A DNA stretch of 64,000 nucleotides from a bacterium SCSIO 12696 (GTDB taxonomy: Bacteria > Pseudomonadota > Gammaproteobacteria > Pseudomonadales > Porticoccaceae): the NCBI GenBank assembly GCA_024397955.1, contig CP073744.1, forward strand, positions 868,001 through 932,000, written 5' to 3'. The notes beneath the pieces are model-generated. The model did not search any database and had not been told where the DNA came from. It saw only the letters and a list, made by a program, of their open reading frames with translations. Below are positions 54,907 through 62,789 of this stretch, in pieces. A program made the translations under genes and the position numbers. How positions within the stretch are numbered: position 1 is the first letter of the stretch; each line of letters starts with the position of its first letter.

Positions 54907-55211
54907 GTATTTATGAACTTACCGCCCAGCATAAAAGCAATACATACATATGCCAATGACATTAGCCAAAAGAAAGCCTGCTTTAAGAAAAAACCCAAAC
55001 CTATTCTTTTGTGATTGAACCATTGGACATAGCACAAAGGAAGAAAAGAGAAGGGAATGGCAAGTGCCGAAACCACTAAACAAATAGCTTGCCAACTATA
55101 AATACTTACTGAATCCAACGTTCTTAATGACAAAAAACAAGTAAACATTAACAAACATGAGATTAACAATGTTACGACAAAATAACCTTTATTTCGTTGA
55201 ATGAAATCCAT
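54849..55211 (-). CDS. Small membrane protein, unknown
   Basis: A 120-residue protein with three hydrophobic segments, at about 11-30, 38-62 and 73-96. The last 15 residues are coded by the attC site itself, and the stop lies in its outer end. No domain is recognised. Confidence 0.6.
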   Translation of the reverse strand: MDFIQRNKGYFVVTLLISCLLMFTCFLSLRTLDSVSIYSWQAICLVVSALAIPFSFLPLCYVQWFNHKRIGLGFFLKQAFFWLMSLAYVCIAFMLGGKFINTHNQPKHMGAAPRRTCLRR

Positions 55212-55220
55212 TCTTACTAC

Positions 55221-55292
55221 TCATAACGCCGCGCTCTGCGGCGAATTTGGAGCGTAGCAGAAAATTTGTCCGACAGCAGTGTCTTGTTAGGT
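55221..55292 (-). repeat. attC site
   Basis: Plus-strand ends TCATAAC and GTTAGGT (the latter an exact GTTRRRY) enclose CTGCGGCGAATTT and AAATTTGTCCGACAG arms that pair with bulges. The stop of the nuclease gene (TAA) is within the outer end and the next gene starts 10 bases away. Confidence 0.8.
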
Positions 55293-56051
55293 TTCTTCAA
55301 ATATATTTCTACCAAAAATACCATGAAACTGCTCCTCGACCCTTTGTAACATTTCGCAAAATTCGTCCAGCAAACCTCTGTATGTATTGGATTCAAATGA
55401 GAATTCACTTCCCATTGTTTCTACAAACTTAGCCTTGTAATCTTCGATACATACCGGACCATCAACGGCATATTGTGGAGCAATTCGCCCCATATCCATT
55501 AGCCACATTAGCATCCCAAAAGCGGCATAACGATTCTGCAACTCGTAGAAATACTCAAGTTGATCATGTGTGAGTTTTTCCAAGTGTCGACTGCGCCTGC
55601 TGTTTATAGGTTCGACGTACTGATTTACGCAGTCAGCTGCCTCTGCAACTGTGGGGCAGAAATGCTTTTGCCACCAAGAATTGAAGTAACGTTGTTGCAA
55701 CTCTAAATAAGTTAAGCCTGTAATATTTGTATTTTGCGTATATCGCACAGCGCCTTCCTGAAGGCCCTTTTTCGAAACAATGAAACCTATATTTGCCCCA
55801 GCTTCTTGCATGACGGTTGTGAATGAGTGAACGACTGTTTGCGGTATTGAGTTAGACCAGTTTTTGCACTCCACCAGATATTGAATTTGATCGACACTGT
55901 GCTCGTCGATTGCAAAGACATCAACTTCAACCGTACCCCTCGGAGTTTGTAGAATCTTTTCTGTCTCTGCTAATAACCCGATATCACTAAATAGTCTACA
56001 AACTCCATTCTGTAGGTCTTTCCAATTCTGAGGCAAGGGATCGTCGATCAT
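55287..56051 (-). CDS. Mrr-like PD-(D/E)XK restriction endonuclease domain protein
   Basis: A 254-residue cytoplasmic protein. The N-terminal 130 residues form a PD-(D/E)XK domain: GTVEVDVFAIDEH followed by YLVECKNWSNSIPQ gives the Asp...Glu-x-Lys active site, and SFTTVMQEAGANIGFIVSKKG is the Mrr-type strand-helix block. The C-terminal half is helical and of unknown role. It is the first cassette on the right of the array, and a DNA-defence or mobile-element role is plausible but unproven. Confidence 0.72.
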   Translation of the reverse strand: MIDDPLPQNWKDLQNGVCRLFSDIGLLAETEKILQTPRGTVEVDVFAIDEHSVDQIQYLVECKNWSNSIPQTVVHSFTTVMQEAGANIGFIVSKKGLQEGAVRYTQNTNITGLTYLELQQRYFNSWWQKHFCPTVAEAADCVNQYVEPINSRRSRHLEKLTHDQLEYFYELQNRYAAFGMLMWLMDMGRIAPQYAVDGPVCIEDYKAKFVETMGSEFSFESNTYRGLLDEFCEMLQRVEEQFHGIFGRNIFEET

Positions 56052-56434
56052 CTTTAAAACCTAACAGCTCGTTTAACGGGCCTTCGGCCCGATAACAATT
56101 ATTATCGGGATTCCCAGTTAATATACTATCGGGCAGCCCACCAAAACCTCAACAATTTGATTTAAAAGAAAAACCCTCATATCAAATATGTTTGATTCTG
56201 TTATCGAGCCTCAATTTACCCTACCGGTGACTTAAAATTAAAGGCAGAAGTACACCTGCTTAACACCTCTCCTGTTACACGTTATTTGCCACATAACCTT
56301 TTCAAACCACCATATCAACCAAGCATCTCGCCATATTGCTTCTTTTAAGCATCAATATGCCTATTTCGCCAATTCATTGTGCTACCCCTGGCCACTAGAA
56401 TAAAAGTTAACGCAGCATATAGCCGGGATACACC
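56052..56434. other. Intergenic region with an attC right half and palindromes
   Basis: Next to the nuclease start, minus-strand CCCGTTAAACGAGCTGTTAGGT (22 bases at 56059-56080, here named by its end GTTAGGT) agrees with the typical right half of an attC. The other half is not clear: a GGGCC/GGCCC hairpin and a CCCGATAA/TTATCGGG pair lie beside it, ending near GTTAATA (56117-56123). From 56124 to 56434 I see only AT-rich DNA and the promoter region of the aminotransferase gene; no integrase or attI is evident. Confidence 0.5.
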
Positions 56435-57937
56435 ATGACCATGATTCAGCCAATCTCTGCGACTGACCGCCTCGCCCCATTACGTCGTTTCGCCGGGCAG
56501 CCAATGACCACAGGGTTAGGTGACCCACTGATTAACCAGTTTGCCAGTAGTGATTCCTGCTTACTCCGCGCCATTGATCATGCGGTGGACTACGCCAATC
56601 ATATGGCTTCGCGGTACCCATCGCTTATGGATTTGGACGAGCAACAGCAGATTGAACAAATCCAGCAAGGTTTTTTGAATTTCTACCAAAGTGACGCAGT
56701 AACCCCTTACGTTGCAGCCGGAGCTGCTGGCCCCTGGATTATCACCTTGAAAGGTGCGGTTTTATACGACACTGGTGGCTACGGCATGCTGGGGTTGGGC
56801 CACGCTCCTGAGACCATTTTACAGGCCATAAACGCGCCTCATGTAATGGCCAATATCATGACTCCCAACCTCAGCCAGATGGCACTGATAGACGCACTTC
56901 GCCAGGAAGTGGGCCATAACCGCGAGCAGGGCTGCCCCTACCACAGTTTTCTGTGCATGAATTCAGGCAGTGAATCGGTTTCGGTAGCAGCACGGATTTC
57001 CGATGTGAACGCCAAGCAAATGACCGACAAGGGCGCCAGACACGCAGGCAAGCCCATTATGCGGGTTGCCTTGAAGGGCGCCTTCCATGGGCGAACAGAT
57101 CGCCCGGCGCAGTATTCCGATTCCAGTATGGCAACCTACAAGAAATATCTGGCCAGCTTCCAAGGTGAACCACGTTTGATTACGGTAGAAGCCAACAACT
57201 GCGAGCAGTTGAAAGTGGTTTTTGAAGCGGCAAATGCAGAAAACTGGTTTATCGAATCCATGTTTTTTGAGCCGGTGATGGGAGAAGGTAACCCAGGCCT
57301 GGCTATTACACCGGCGTTTTACGCACTGGCGCGCCAGCTGACCGAAGAACACGGGGCTCTGTTATTAGCGGATTCCATTCAGGCCGGGCTACGCACCACC
57401 GGCAATTTGTCTATTACCGACTACCCCGGTTTTGAAAAGCTGCCGGCACCGGATATGGAAACCTACTCCAAAGCCCTTAATGGCGGCCAATACCCGTTGT
57501 CGGTTTTGGCCCTGTCCAGCAAGGCACACAAGCTGTATCAAAAGGGTTTGTATGGAAATACCATGACCACCAACCCCCGGGCCATGGATGTGGCTGTGGC
57601 AGTGCTGGACGCCATCACCCCGAACCTGCGTAAAAACATTGTGGCAACTGGCAATGCACTGGTGGAAAAATTTTCAGCCCTTATGAACGAGCTGGGCGGG
57701 GCTATTACCAAGGTACAGGGCACTGGCCTGCTGGTGAGCATTGAGCTCAGTGAGAGCTACAAGTGTTTTGGCGCCAACAGCATCGAGAACTACCTGCGTA
57801 CCCAGGGTATTAATGTGATTCACGGCGGCACTAACTCCCTGCGATTTACTCCCTGGTTTAACATCAGCGACAACGAAATCGACTTACTGGTCAATGCCAC
57901 CAAGGACGCTCTGTTAAACGGCCCCAGAAAAACTTAA
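56435..57937 (+). CDS. Class III PLP aminotransferase (possible lysine 6-aminotransferase)
   Basis: A 500-residue fold-type I aminotransferase. The PLP lysine is Lys346 in YSKALNGGQYPLSV, ALLLADSIQAGL carries the PLP-nitrogen aspartate, and GAFHGRTDRPAQYS and NSGSESV are present. It is longer than acetylornithine transaminases and resembles lysine-epsilon or similar diamine transaminases; the substrate is uncertain. It is monocistronic or coupled to rsmE 43 bases downstream. Confidence 0.78.
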   Translation: MTMIQPISATDRLAPLRRFAGQPMTTGLGDPLINQFASSDSCLLRAIDHAVDYANHMASRYPSLMDLDEQQQIEQIQQGFLNFYQSDAVTPYVAAGAAGPWIITLKGAVLYDTGGYGMLGLGHAPETILQAINAPHVMANIMTPNLSQMALIDALRQEVGHNREQGCPYHSFLCMNSGSESVSVAARISDVNAKQMTDKGARHAGKPIMRVALKGAFHGRTDRPAQYSDSSMATYKKYLASFQGEPRLITVEANNCEQLKVVFEAANAENWFIESMFFEPVMGEGNPGLAITPAFYALARQLTEEHGALLLADSIQAGLRTTGNLSITDYPGFEKLPAPDMETYSKALNGGQYPLSVLALSSKAHKLYQKGLYGNTMTTNPRAMDVAVAVLDAITPNLRKNIVATGNALVEKFSALMNELGGAITKVQGTGLLVSIELSESYKCFGANSIENYLRTQGINVIHGGTNSLRFTPWFNISDNEIDLLVNATKDALLNGPRKT

Positions 57938-57980
57938 CCGCTCTACCTCAAGGGCGGATCAACCCCTATAATCCGCAGCC

Positions 57981-58694
57981 ATGAACCTGCTGCTGATTGA
58001 ACAACAAGACCTCTGTGCACCCAACCGGGCCATTATCTCTGGCCGACGGCTGGATCATATGCAGCAAGTGCACAGGGTCAATATCGGTGACACGTTAAAA
58101 GCTGGCATGATCGACGGTGATATGGGCAGTGCTGTTGTCGATTCTTTATCGGGCCAGCAGGCAGAGTTGACACTGCAATTTGACCAGCCACCACCAGCAC
58201 CGCTGCCCATTACCCTACTGCTTGCCCTGCCCCGCCCGAAAATGCTGCGCCGCATTTTTCAAACCATTGCCACCATGGGCGTTAAGCACGTTTTTTTAAT
58301 CAACAGTTATCGGGTGGAAAAAAGTTTTTGGCAAAGCCCATTTTTACAGCTGCAGGCGATTCGAGAGCAATTGATACTTGGGCTAGAGCAAGGCTGCGAT
58401 ACAGTATTGCCCCAGGTGCATTTACGCCAACGTTTTAAACCGTTTGTGGAAGATGAACTTCCCGGCATTTGCGCTGATTCCCAATGCCTAGTAGCCCACC
58501 CCAAAAACAGCACTTCTTGCCCTATCAATATCCGTGAAACCAGCACGCTGGCCATCGGACCTGAAGGTGGGTTTATCGATTACGAAATTGCCAAACTGGT
58601 GGAGTGCGGTTTTGCCCCGGTTTCCCTGGGGCAACGTATTCTGCGGGTCGAAACCGCCATACCGACGCTGTTAAGCCGGCTTTATCCCGGTTGA
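57981..58694 (+). CDS. rsmE: 16S rRNA m3U1498 methyltransferase
   Basis: A 237-residue SPOUT methyltransferase with an N-terminal PUA-like domain (HRVNIGDTLKAG) and the C-terminal knot motifs AIGPEGGFIDYEI and VSLGQRILRVETA. These are diagnostic for RsmE. Its 3' end overlaps the convergent AraC regulator by 13 bases. Confidence 0.9.
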   Translation: MNLLLIEQQDLCAPNRAIISGRRLDHMQQVHRVNIGDTLKAGMIDGDMGSAVVDSLSGQQAELTLQFDQPPPAPLPITLLLALPRPKMLRRIFQTIATMGVKHVFLINSYRVEKSFWQSPFLQLQAIREQLILGLEQGCDTVLPQVHLRQRFKPFVEDELPGICADSQCLVAHPKNSTSCPINIRETSTLAIGPEGGFIDYEIAKLVECGFAPVSLGQRILRVETAIPTLLSRLYPG

Positions 58695-59509
58695 TCTGCC
58701 ACACTCCACTGCTTGGGCGACTGCCCAAGGTGAGCTTTAAACGCACGGGATAACGCACTGGCATTGGCGTAACCAACCCGGTCTGCGATAAAACTCATAC
58801 TTTTGCCCTCTCTGAGCAAGGATTGGGCAATACTCAGGCGCCATTCGCTCAGATAGGCAACCGGCGTGGTTCCGACAACCTCTTTAAAACGCACCGCAAA
58901 GCGGGCTCGCGACATACCGGCAACGTCAGACAAACTGGCCAGTGACCAGTGCCGGGCTGGATCGCTGTGCATGGCATTGATGGCTTTAACCAACTTGGCA
59001 TCGGACAAACCCGCCAGCACACCTATCTGCAAACGCTGTTGATCCATCAGTTCTCTGAGCACTTGTATAAATACCACTTCCATCAAACGATCCAAAATTC
59101 CCTGGCGGCCACAATGGTGCTCCATGGCTTCTGCAAACATCAGCTCCAGCGTCGGGGCCAGACAGCCGGATTGTGCCAGCGGCAACACCACCATATCTGG
59201 CAGCGCCCGAAATACGGGTATGGATAAACCCACGCCAAACTTAAAAGAAGCGCAAACAATTTCGACTTTTTCACAATCCGGAGCAAGCAGATGAAATTGA
59301 GGGTTGGCGCAAAAGAACAGGCTGGGTTTATCCACTGTAATGACTTTTTGCCCAGGCAATTCAACACGCACCCTGCCCTGTTTCAGCACATGGATATAGC
59401 CCACCCCTGTACTTAATTCATAGCGCCCGGAGTGGCACAGGGGGCCCGCCTGAAACACACTGGCGCGCAGTTCAAAGTGGGTTAAAAACTGGGCCAACCG
59501 ATCTTCCAT
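58682..59509 (-). CDS. AraC-family transcriptional regulator
   Basis: A 275-residue regulator from ATG 59509. The N-terminal cupin-like domain (GYIHVLKQGRVRVELPGQ) is the AraC_binding type, and the C-terminal double helix-turn-helix spans about 175-275 (SLASLSDVAGMSRARFAVRF, ADRVGYANASALSRAFKAHL). It is divergent from the cytochrome P460 gene and may control it. The 174-base gap between them is the likely operator region. Confidence 0.85.
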   Translation of the reverse strand: MEDRLAQFLTHFELRASVFQAGPLCHSGRYELSTGVGYIHVLKQGRVRVELPGQKVITVDKPSLFFCANPQFHLLAPDCEKVEIVCASFKFGVGLSIPVFRALPDMVVLPLAQSGCLAPTLELMFAEAMEHHCGRQGILDRLMEVVFIQVLRELMDQQRLQIGVLAGLSDAKLVKAINAMHSDPARHWSLASLSDVAGMSRARFAVRFKEVVGTTPVAYLSEWRLSIAQSLLREGKSMSFIADRVGYANASALSRAFKAHLGQSPKQWSVADQPG

Positions 59510-59682
59510 AACAATACTCAAAGTATGAATTTTGAGATTATTAGATACCAAAAATCTTAAAAAATCCCCAACATAACCACAGCCTTACTAGGGTTTTTAT
59601 TTGCCAGCCTGGGAACAATCACTCTATGGGGCAGCAGTCCTCAAATAGCATTCCCCCAATCGCGTATTTCAGGAGCAACACT

Positions 59683-60270
59683 ATGAAAACCACAGCAAAA
59701 CTCATTGCTTGTTCTGCGCTTATCGTGGGGGCCTCTGCGTTGATGGCCTCCGTATACGCAGGCGAGGCCAAGAGCTCTATTGGTGCCGCCGTGTTTGACA
59801 AAAAGAACCAGTTGCTATTGCCGGAAGGTTATCGCACCTGGGTTTTTGTCGGCGCGCCGCTTACGCCACACGGGCTCAACAACAACGCTGCGGGCTTCCC
59901 GGAGTTTCACCACGTGTACATCAACCCGGATGCCTACGCCATTTACCAAAAGACCGGCAGTTTTCCCGAAGGAACGGTTATCGCTAAAGAATTGGTATTG
60001 CTGCAAAAAGGCGATCACAAAGACGGCTCCAAAAACGAAGTTTCTGGCCGTGGTTATTTCGCCGGTGAATTCAATGGTATGGATGTGATGGTGAAAGACA
60101 GCAAGCGCTTTCGCAAAACCAAGGGATGGGGCTTTTTTAACTTTGGCCACCATGCACCCCCCTACGCGGAAGCAGCACCCGCGGCCCCCAAAGCCAGTTG
60201 CGCCGGTTGCCACGAAGCCAGCGCCGACAAAGATATGGTGTTTACCCGCATGTATCCATCATTGCGCTAG
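59683..60270 (+). CDS. Cytochrome P460-family periplasmic protein
   Basis: A 195-residue exported c-type haem protein. The signal peptide is about residues 1-26 (ending SVYAGEA), the haem motif CAGCH is at 173-177, and GFPEFHHVYINPDAY plus FNGMDVMVKDSKRF belong to the P460 fold. AGGAGC precedes the ATG. P460 proteins oxidise hydroxylamine or act in NO detoxification; a lysine that crosslinks the haem is not certain here. A strong terminator follows. Confidence 0.85.
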   Translation: MKTTAKLIACSALIVGASALMASVYAGEAKSSIGAAVFDKKNQLLLPEGYRTWVFVGAPLTPHGLNNNAAGFPEFHHVYINPDAYAIYQKTGSFPEGTVIAKELVLLQKGDHKDGSKNEVSGRGYFAGEFNGMDVMVKDSKRFRKTKGWGFFNFGHHAPPYAEAAPAAPKASCAGCHEASADKDMVFTRMYPSLR

Positions 60271-60318
60271 CAAAACCAACCCGTTTAGCCATGAAGTAGT
60301 ATTGTCGTAAAAACGACA

Positions 60319-60345
60319 CGGGCACCTAAAGGTGCCCGCTTTTTT
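60319..60345 (+). terminator. Terminator after the cytochrome P460 gene
   Basis: CGGGCACC (60319-60326) and GGTGCCCG (60331-60338) pair perfectly with a TAAA loop, followed by CTTTTTT. A textbook intrinsic terminator that also serves the convergent DUF2721 gene in part. Confidence 0.9.
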
Positions 60346-60365
60346 ACCAAGCAACTTTATTCTAA

Positions 60366-60818
60366 TCAGTCGTCCAGAATAAATTCCTTGGCAATTTTCA
60401 GCGTGTAACTGCCTAGATAGACTTCCCGCAAAAAACAAATCAGTGCCGCAATAAGCAGCAGTATCGACAGCACGAAAAACAGCTTTATCAACGCACTGAT
60501 TTCCAGCTCCAGAGCCACCGCAGAAAACAGGCAAACGATCACAACACAGACCATTAATGCCGAGGTAACACACAGGGCGATAGAGCGATTAATCCAGTTT
60601 ATACGCACACTCAAAACGTTCAGTTCTTTACAGGAAGAGGCAATCTTTTCTTTGTCTTTAAGCGCAACCAAACGGCGATCGACAACTCGCGAGCGATCAA
60701 TAATTCGCCCCAGGCGACTGGAGATAACGCTGAGAAAACCGGCGATGCCGGCCAATAAAAATACTGGCGCTACTGCCAGTTGAATAATATGGGCAAGGCT
60801 TGATGTGGACTCAAACAC
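60366..60818 (-). CDS. DUF2721 membrane protein
   Basis: A 150-residue protein, GTG start, with hydrophobic segments at about 12-30, 70-92 and 100-123. IIQLAVAPVFLLAGIAGFLSV and RLGRIIDRSRVVDRRL are the DUF2721 signature. Function unknown. It lies just downstream of fliG on the same strand (18-base gap) and may be transcribed with the switch genes. Confidence 0.82.
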   Translation of the reverse strand: MFESTSSLAHIIQLAVAPVFLLAGIAGFLSVISSRLGRIIDRSRVVDRRLVALKDKEKIASSCKELNVLSVRINWINRSIALCVTSALMVCVVIVCLFSAVALELEISALIKLFFVLSILLLIAALICFLREVYLGSYTLKIAKEFILDD

Positions 60819-60836
60819 GATACAGAAGCTCCTGCG

Positions 60837-61838
60837 TCAACCCACCATATCGCCGCCGCCAGCAATGGAGATCTTGCCTTCGTCCAGCAGGCGTTTTGCA
60901 GTCACCATAATCTCTCGCTGTGCCTCTTCCACTTCGCTGACCCGCACTGGGCCACCGGCTTCCATGTCTTCGCGCAACATTTCGGCGGCGCGTTTGGACA
61001 TATTGCGGAACACTTTGTCTTTGACTTCCTGATCCGCTCCCTTGAGGGCGATGACCAGTTGATCCATTTGGATTTCTTGCACCAGCGCCTGGAATTCCCG
61101 GTCGGGCACACCCACCAGGTCATCGAATACAAACATCAGTTGCTGGATATTCACCGCCATTTCCGCATCCATTTCGTTTAGCTTTTCCATGAGCTCTTCT
61201 TCCTGGGCGGTATCCAGGCTGTTCACAATAGCTGCGACGGTTTTCAAACCACCCAAGGTGCTTTCCCCTGTGGTCGGGGAGCTGCTGTCCAGCTGCTTAT
61301 CGAGCACTTCGCTGAGCTCTTTCATGGCATCCGGATGTAAAGGCTGCAAATTCACCACCCGCATGACGATATCCAGGCGAGTTTGTGAATCCAGGAATGC
61401 CAGCACTTCAGCGCCTTTTTCCGGTTCCAGATAGGAAACAACGGTGGCCTGTATCTGCGGATGCTCCCCTTTGATCAAATCGGCAATCGCACGGGGCGGC
61501 ATCAGTTTAAGGGCATCCAGGCCAGTGGCATCATCATTGAGAAAGATACGGCTGGTAATTCGCTTGGCTTCCACTTCGCCGACGGCTTTGGTCAGTGTGT
61601 CGCGAATGTAATCTTCCGTACCCACCTCGAAGCCTATTGAACTGGTGGTTTCTTGCAAAAACTCCCCAATGGCGCCTTTGATCTCCTCCAGGTCCACCCG
61701 TTTGAGCTGTTTCATGGCCTGGCCAATTTTCTGCACATCGGATTGGTGCAGATAACGGAACACACCGGCGGCGTATTCTTCCCCCACCACCGCCAACAAC
61801 AGCGCCGCTTTATCCAGCTTGCTCAAATCCGCTGACAT
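60837..61838 (-). CDS. fliG: Flagellar motor switch protein FliG
   Basis: A 333-residue rotor protein. The N-terminal domain binds FliF (LDKAALLLAVVGEEYAAGVF), the middle has the EHPQIQATVVSYLEPEKG block, and the C-terminal torque domain has AEMLREDMEAGGPVRVSEVE, including the charged residues that face the stator. The length is standard. fliF is not in the window, so this copy lies outside a fliEFGHIJ operon. Confidence 0.92.
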   Translation of the reverse strand: MSADLSKLDKAALLLAVVGEEYAAGVFRYLHQSDVQKIGQAMKQLKRVDLEEIKGAIGEFLQETTSSIGFEVGTEDYIRDTLTKAVGEVEAKRITSRIFLNDDATGLDALKLMPPRAIADLIKGEHPQIQATVVSYLEPEKGAEVLAFLDSQTRLDIVMRVVNLQPLHPDAMKELSEVLDKQLDSSSPTTGESTLGGLKTVAAIVNSLDTAQEEELMEKLNEMDAEMAVNIQQLMFVFDDLVGVPDREFQALVQEIQMDQLVIALKGADQEVKDKVFRNMSKRAAEMLREDMEAGGPVRVSEVEEAQREIMVTAKRLLDEGKISIAGGGDMVG

Positions 61839-61871
61839 AATTCCCCTTAGTTGGCTGCTATAAGCCCGTGT

Positions 61872-62483
61872 TTAAGAACTGCTTTTATGGTCGTTAATTT
61901 GTTTGCGGATGGCTGTTGCCACCTCCGCCAATGGCACCACGTCAATGGCCGCATTTACACGTACCGCTTCCCCTGGCATTCCCCATACCACACTGCTTGC
62001 TTCATCCTGAGCCAACGTATAAGCCCCTTGTTGGCGCAAAGTGAGCAACCCTTGCGCACCATCACGTCCCATACCGGTGAGCAATACCGCGACAATATGG
62101 GCTGCAGAACCCTCTGCCAGGGATTCAAACATCACATCCACCGACGGTCTGCATTTATTGCGTGGCGGCTCAGCGCTTAAGTGGCAGCAATAACCCATTT
62201 GGTCAGCACTTAACACCAAGTGCCTGTCACCCGGCGCCAGATAAACATGCCCAGCTTGCAAGCGCTTGCCTTCCTCTGCCAGTGATACCGACAACGCTGT
62301 CGATTTGTTCAGGCTGGCTGCCAACGCCTTGGCAAACCCCGGGTCAATATGCTGTGTCACCACTATTGGCGGCAGTGGCGCCGCCTGCAAATCGGGCAGC
62401 TGTTTGAGCAATAACCGTATTGCTTCTGTACCCCCTGTGGAGGCACCAATGGCGATTACGGTTTGACTGTGCTGCACCGCCAA
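61872..62483 (-). CDS. CheB-type methylesterase domain without receiver
   Basis: A 203-residue protein with a TTG start. It consists only of the CheB catalytic domain. Ser15 is in IGASTGGTEAIR, the histidine in VTQHIDPGFAKA and the aspartate in LLTGMGRDGAQGLL. The regulatory receiver domain normally in front is missing, so activity is not controlled by phosphorylation on the same chain. It could demethylate or deamidate a chemoreceptor. It sits between fliN and fliG. Confidence 0.85.
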   Translation of the reverse strand: MAVQHSQTVIAIGASTGGTEAIRLLLKQLPDLQAAPLPPIVVTQHIDPGFAKALAASLNKSTALSVSLAEEGKRLQAGHVYLAPGDRHLVLSADQMGYCCHLSAEPPRNKCRPSVDVMFESLAEGSAAHIVAVLLTGMGRDGAQGLLTLRQQGAYTLAQDEASSVVWGMPGEAVRVNAAIDVVPLAEVATAIRKQINDHKSSS

Positions 62484-62494
62484 AACTGCCGCCT

Positions 62495-62764
62495 TTAACC
62501 CAGGGACTTAATGCGCTCTTTGGCACTGACCACGGACACGATGCGAGCTCCGTAACGATCGCCAATCTCCACCGCTTCCGCCGTTGCCATGGGGATGTCG
62601 TTGACACAAACTTCCAGTGGGTCATCGGTGTAACTGTCGAGCTCAATCACTGACTCCGGCCCCCAGGCCAGCACATCGCGAATACTCATCTGTGTAGCGC
62701 CAACAACGGCGGATATTCCCACGGGAATATCAAGAATCATGTCCAGATCACTGTTTTCTGTCAT
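62495..62764 (-). CDS. fliN: Flagellar motor switch protein FliN, short form
   Basis: An 89-residue protein that is essentially a bare SpoA domain: DIPVGISAVVGATQMSIRDV, then DPLEVCVNDIPMATAEAVEI and DRYGARIVSVVS. E. coli FliN has 137 residues with an N-terminal extension that is absent here. It should form the lower C-ring with FliM. It is 25 bases after fliM. Confidence 0.87.
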   Translation of the reverse strand: MTENSDLDMILDIPVGISAVVGATQMSIRDVLAWGPESVIELDSYTDDPLEVCVNDIPMATAEAVEIGDRYGARIVSVVSAKERIKSLG

Positions 62765-62789
62765 TGCGTTTCCTCAGAGCCTGTTAGGG

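Noticed and set aside
56124..56434. An integron integrase or attI next to the array
   Set aside because: The 311 bases hold no reading frame of useful length and the next gene is an aminotransferase.
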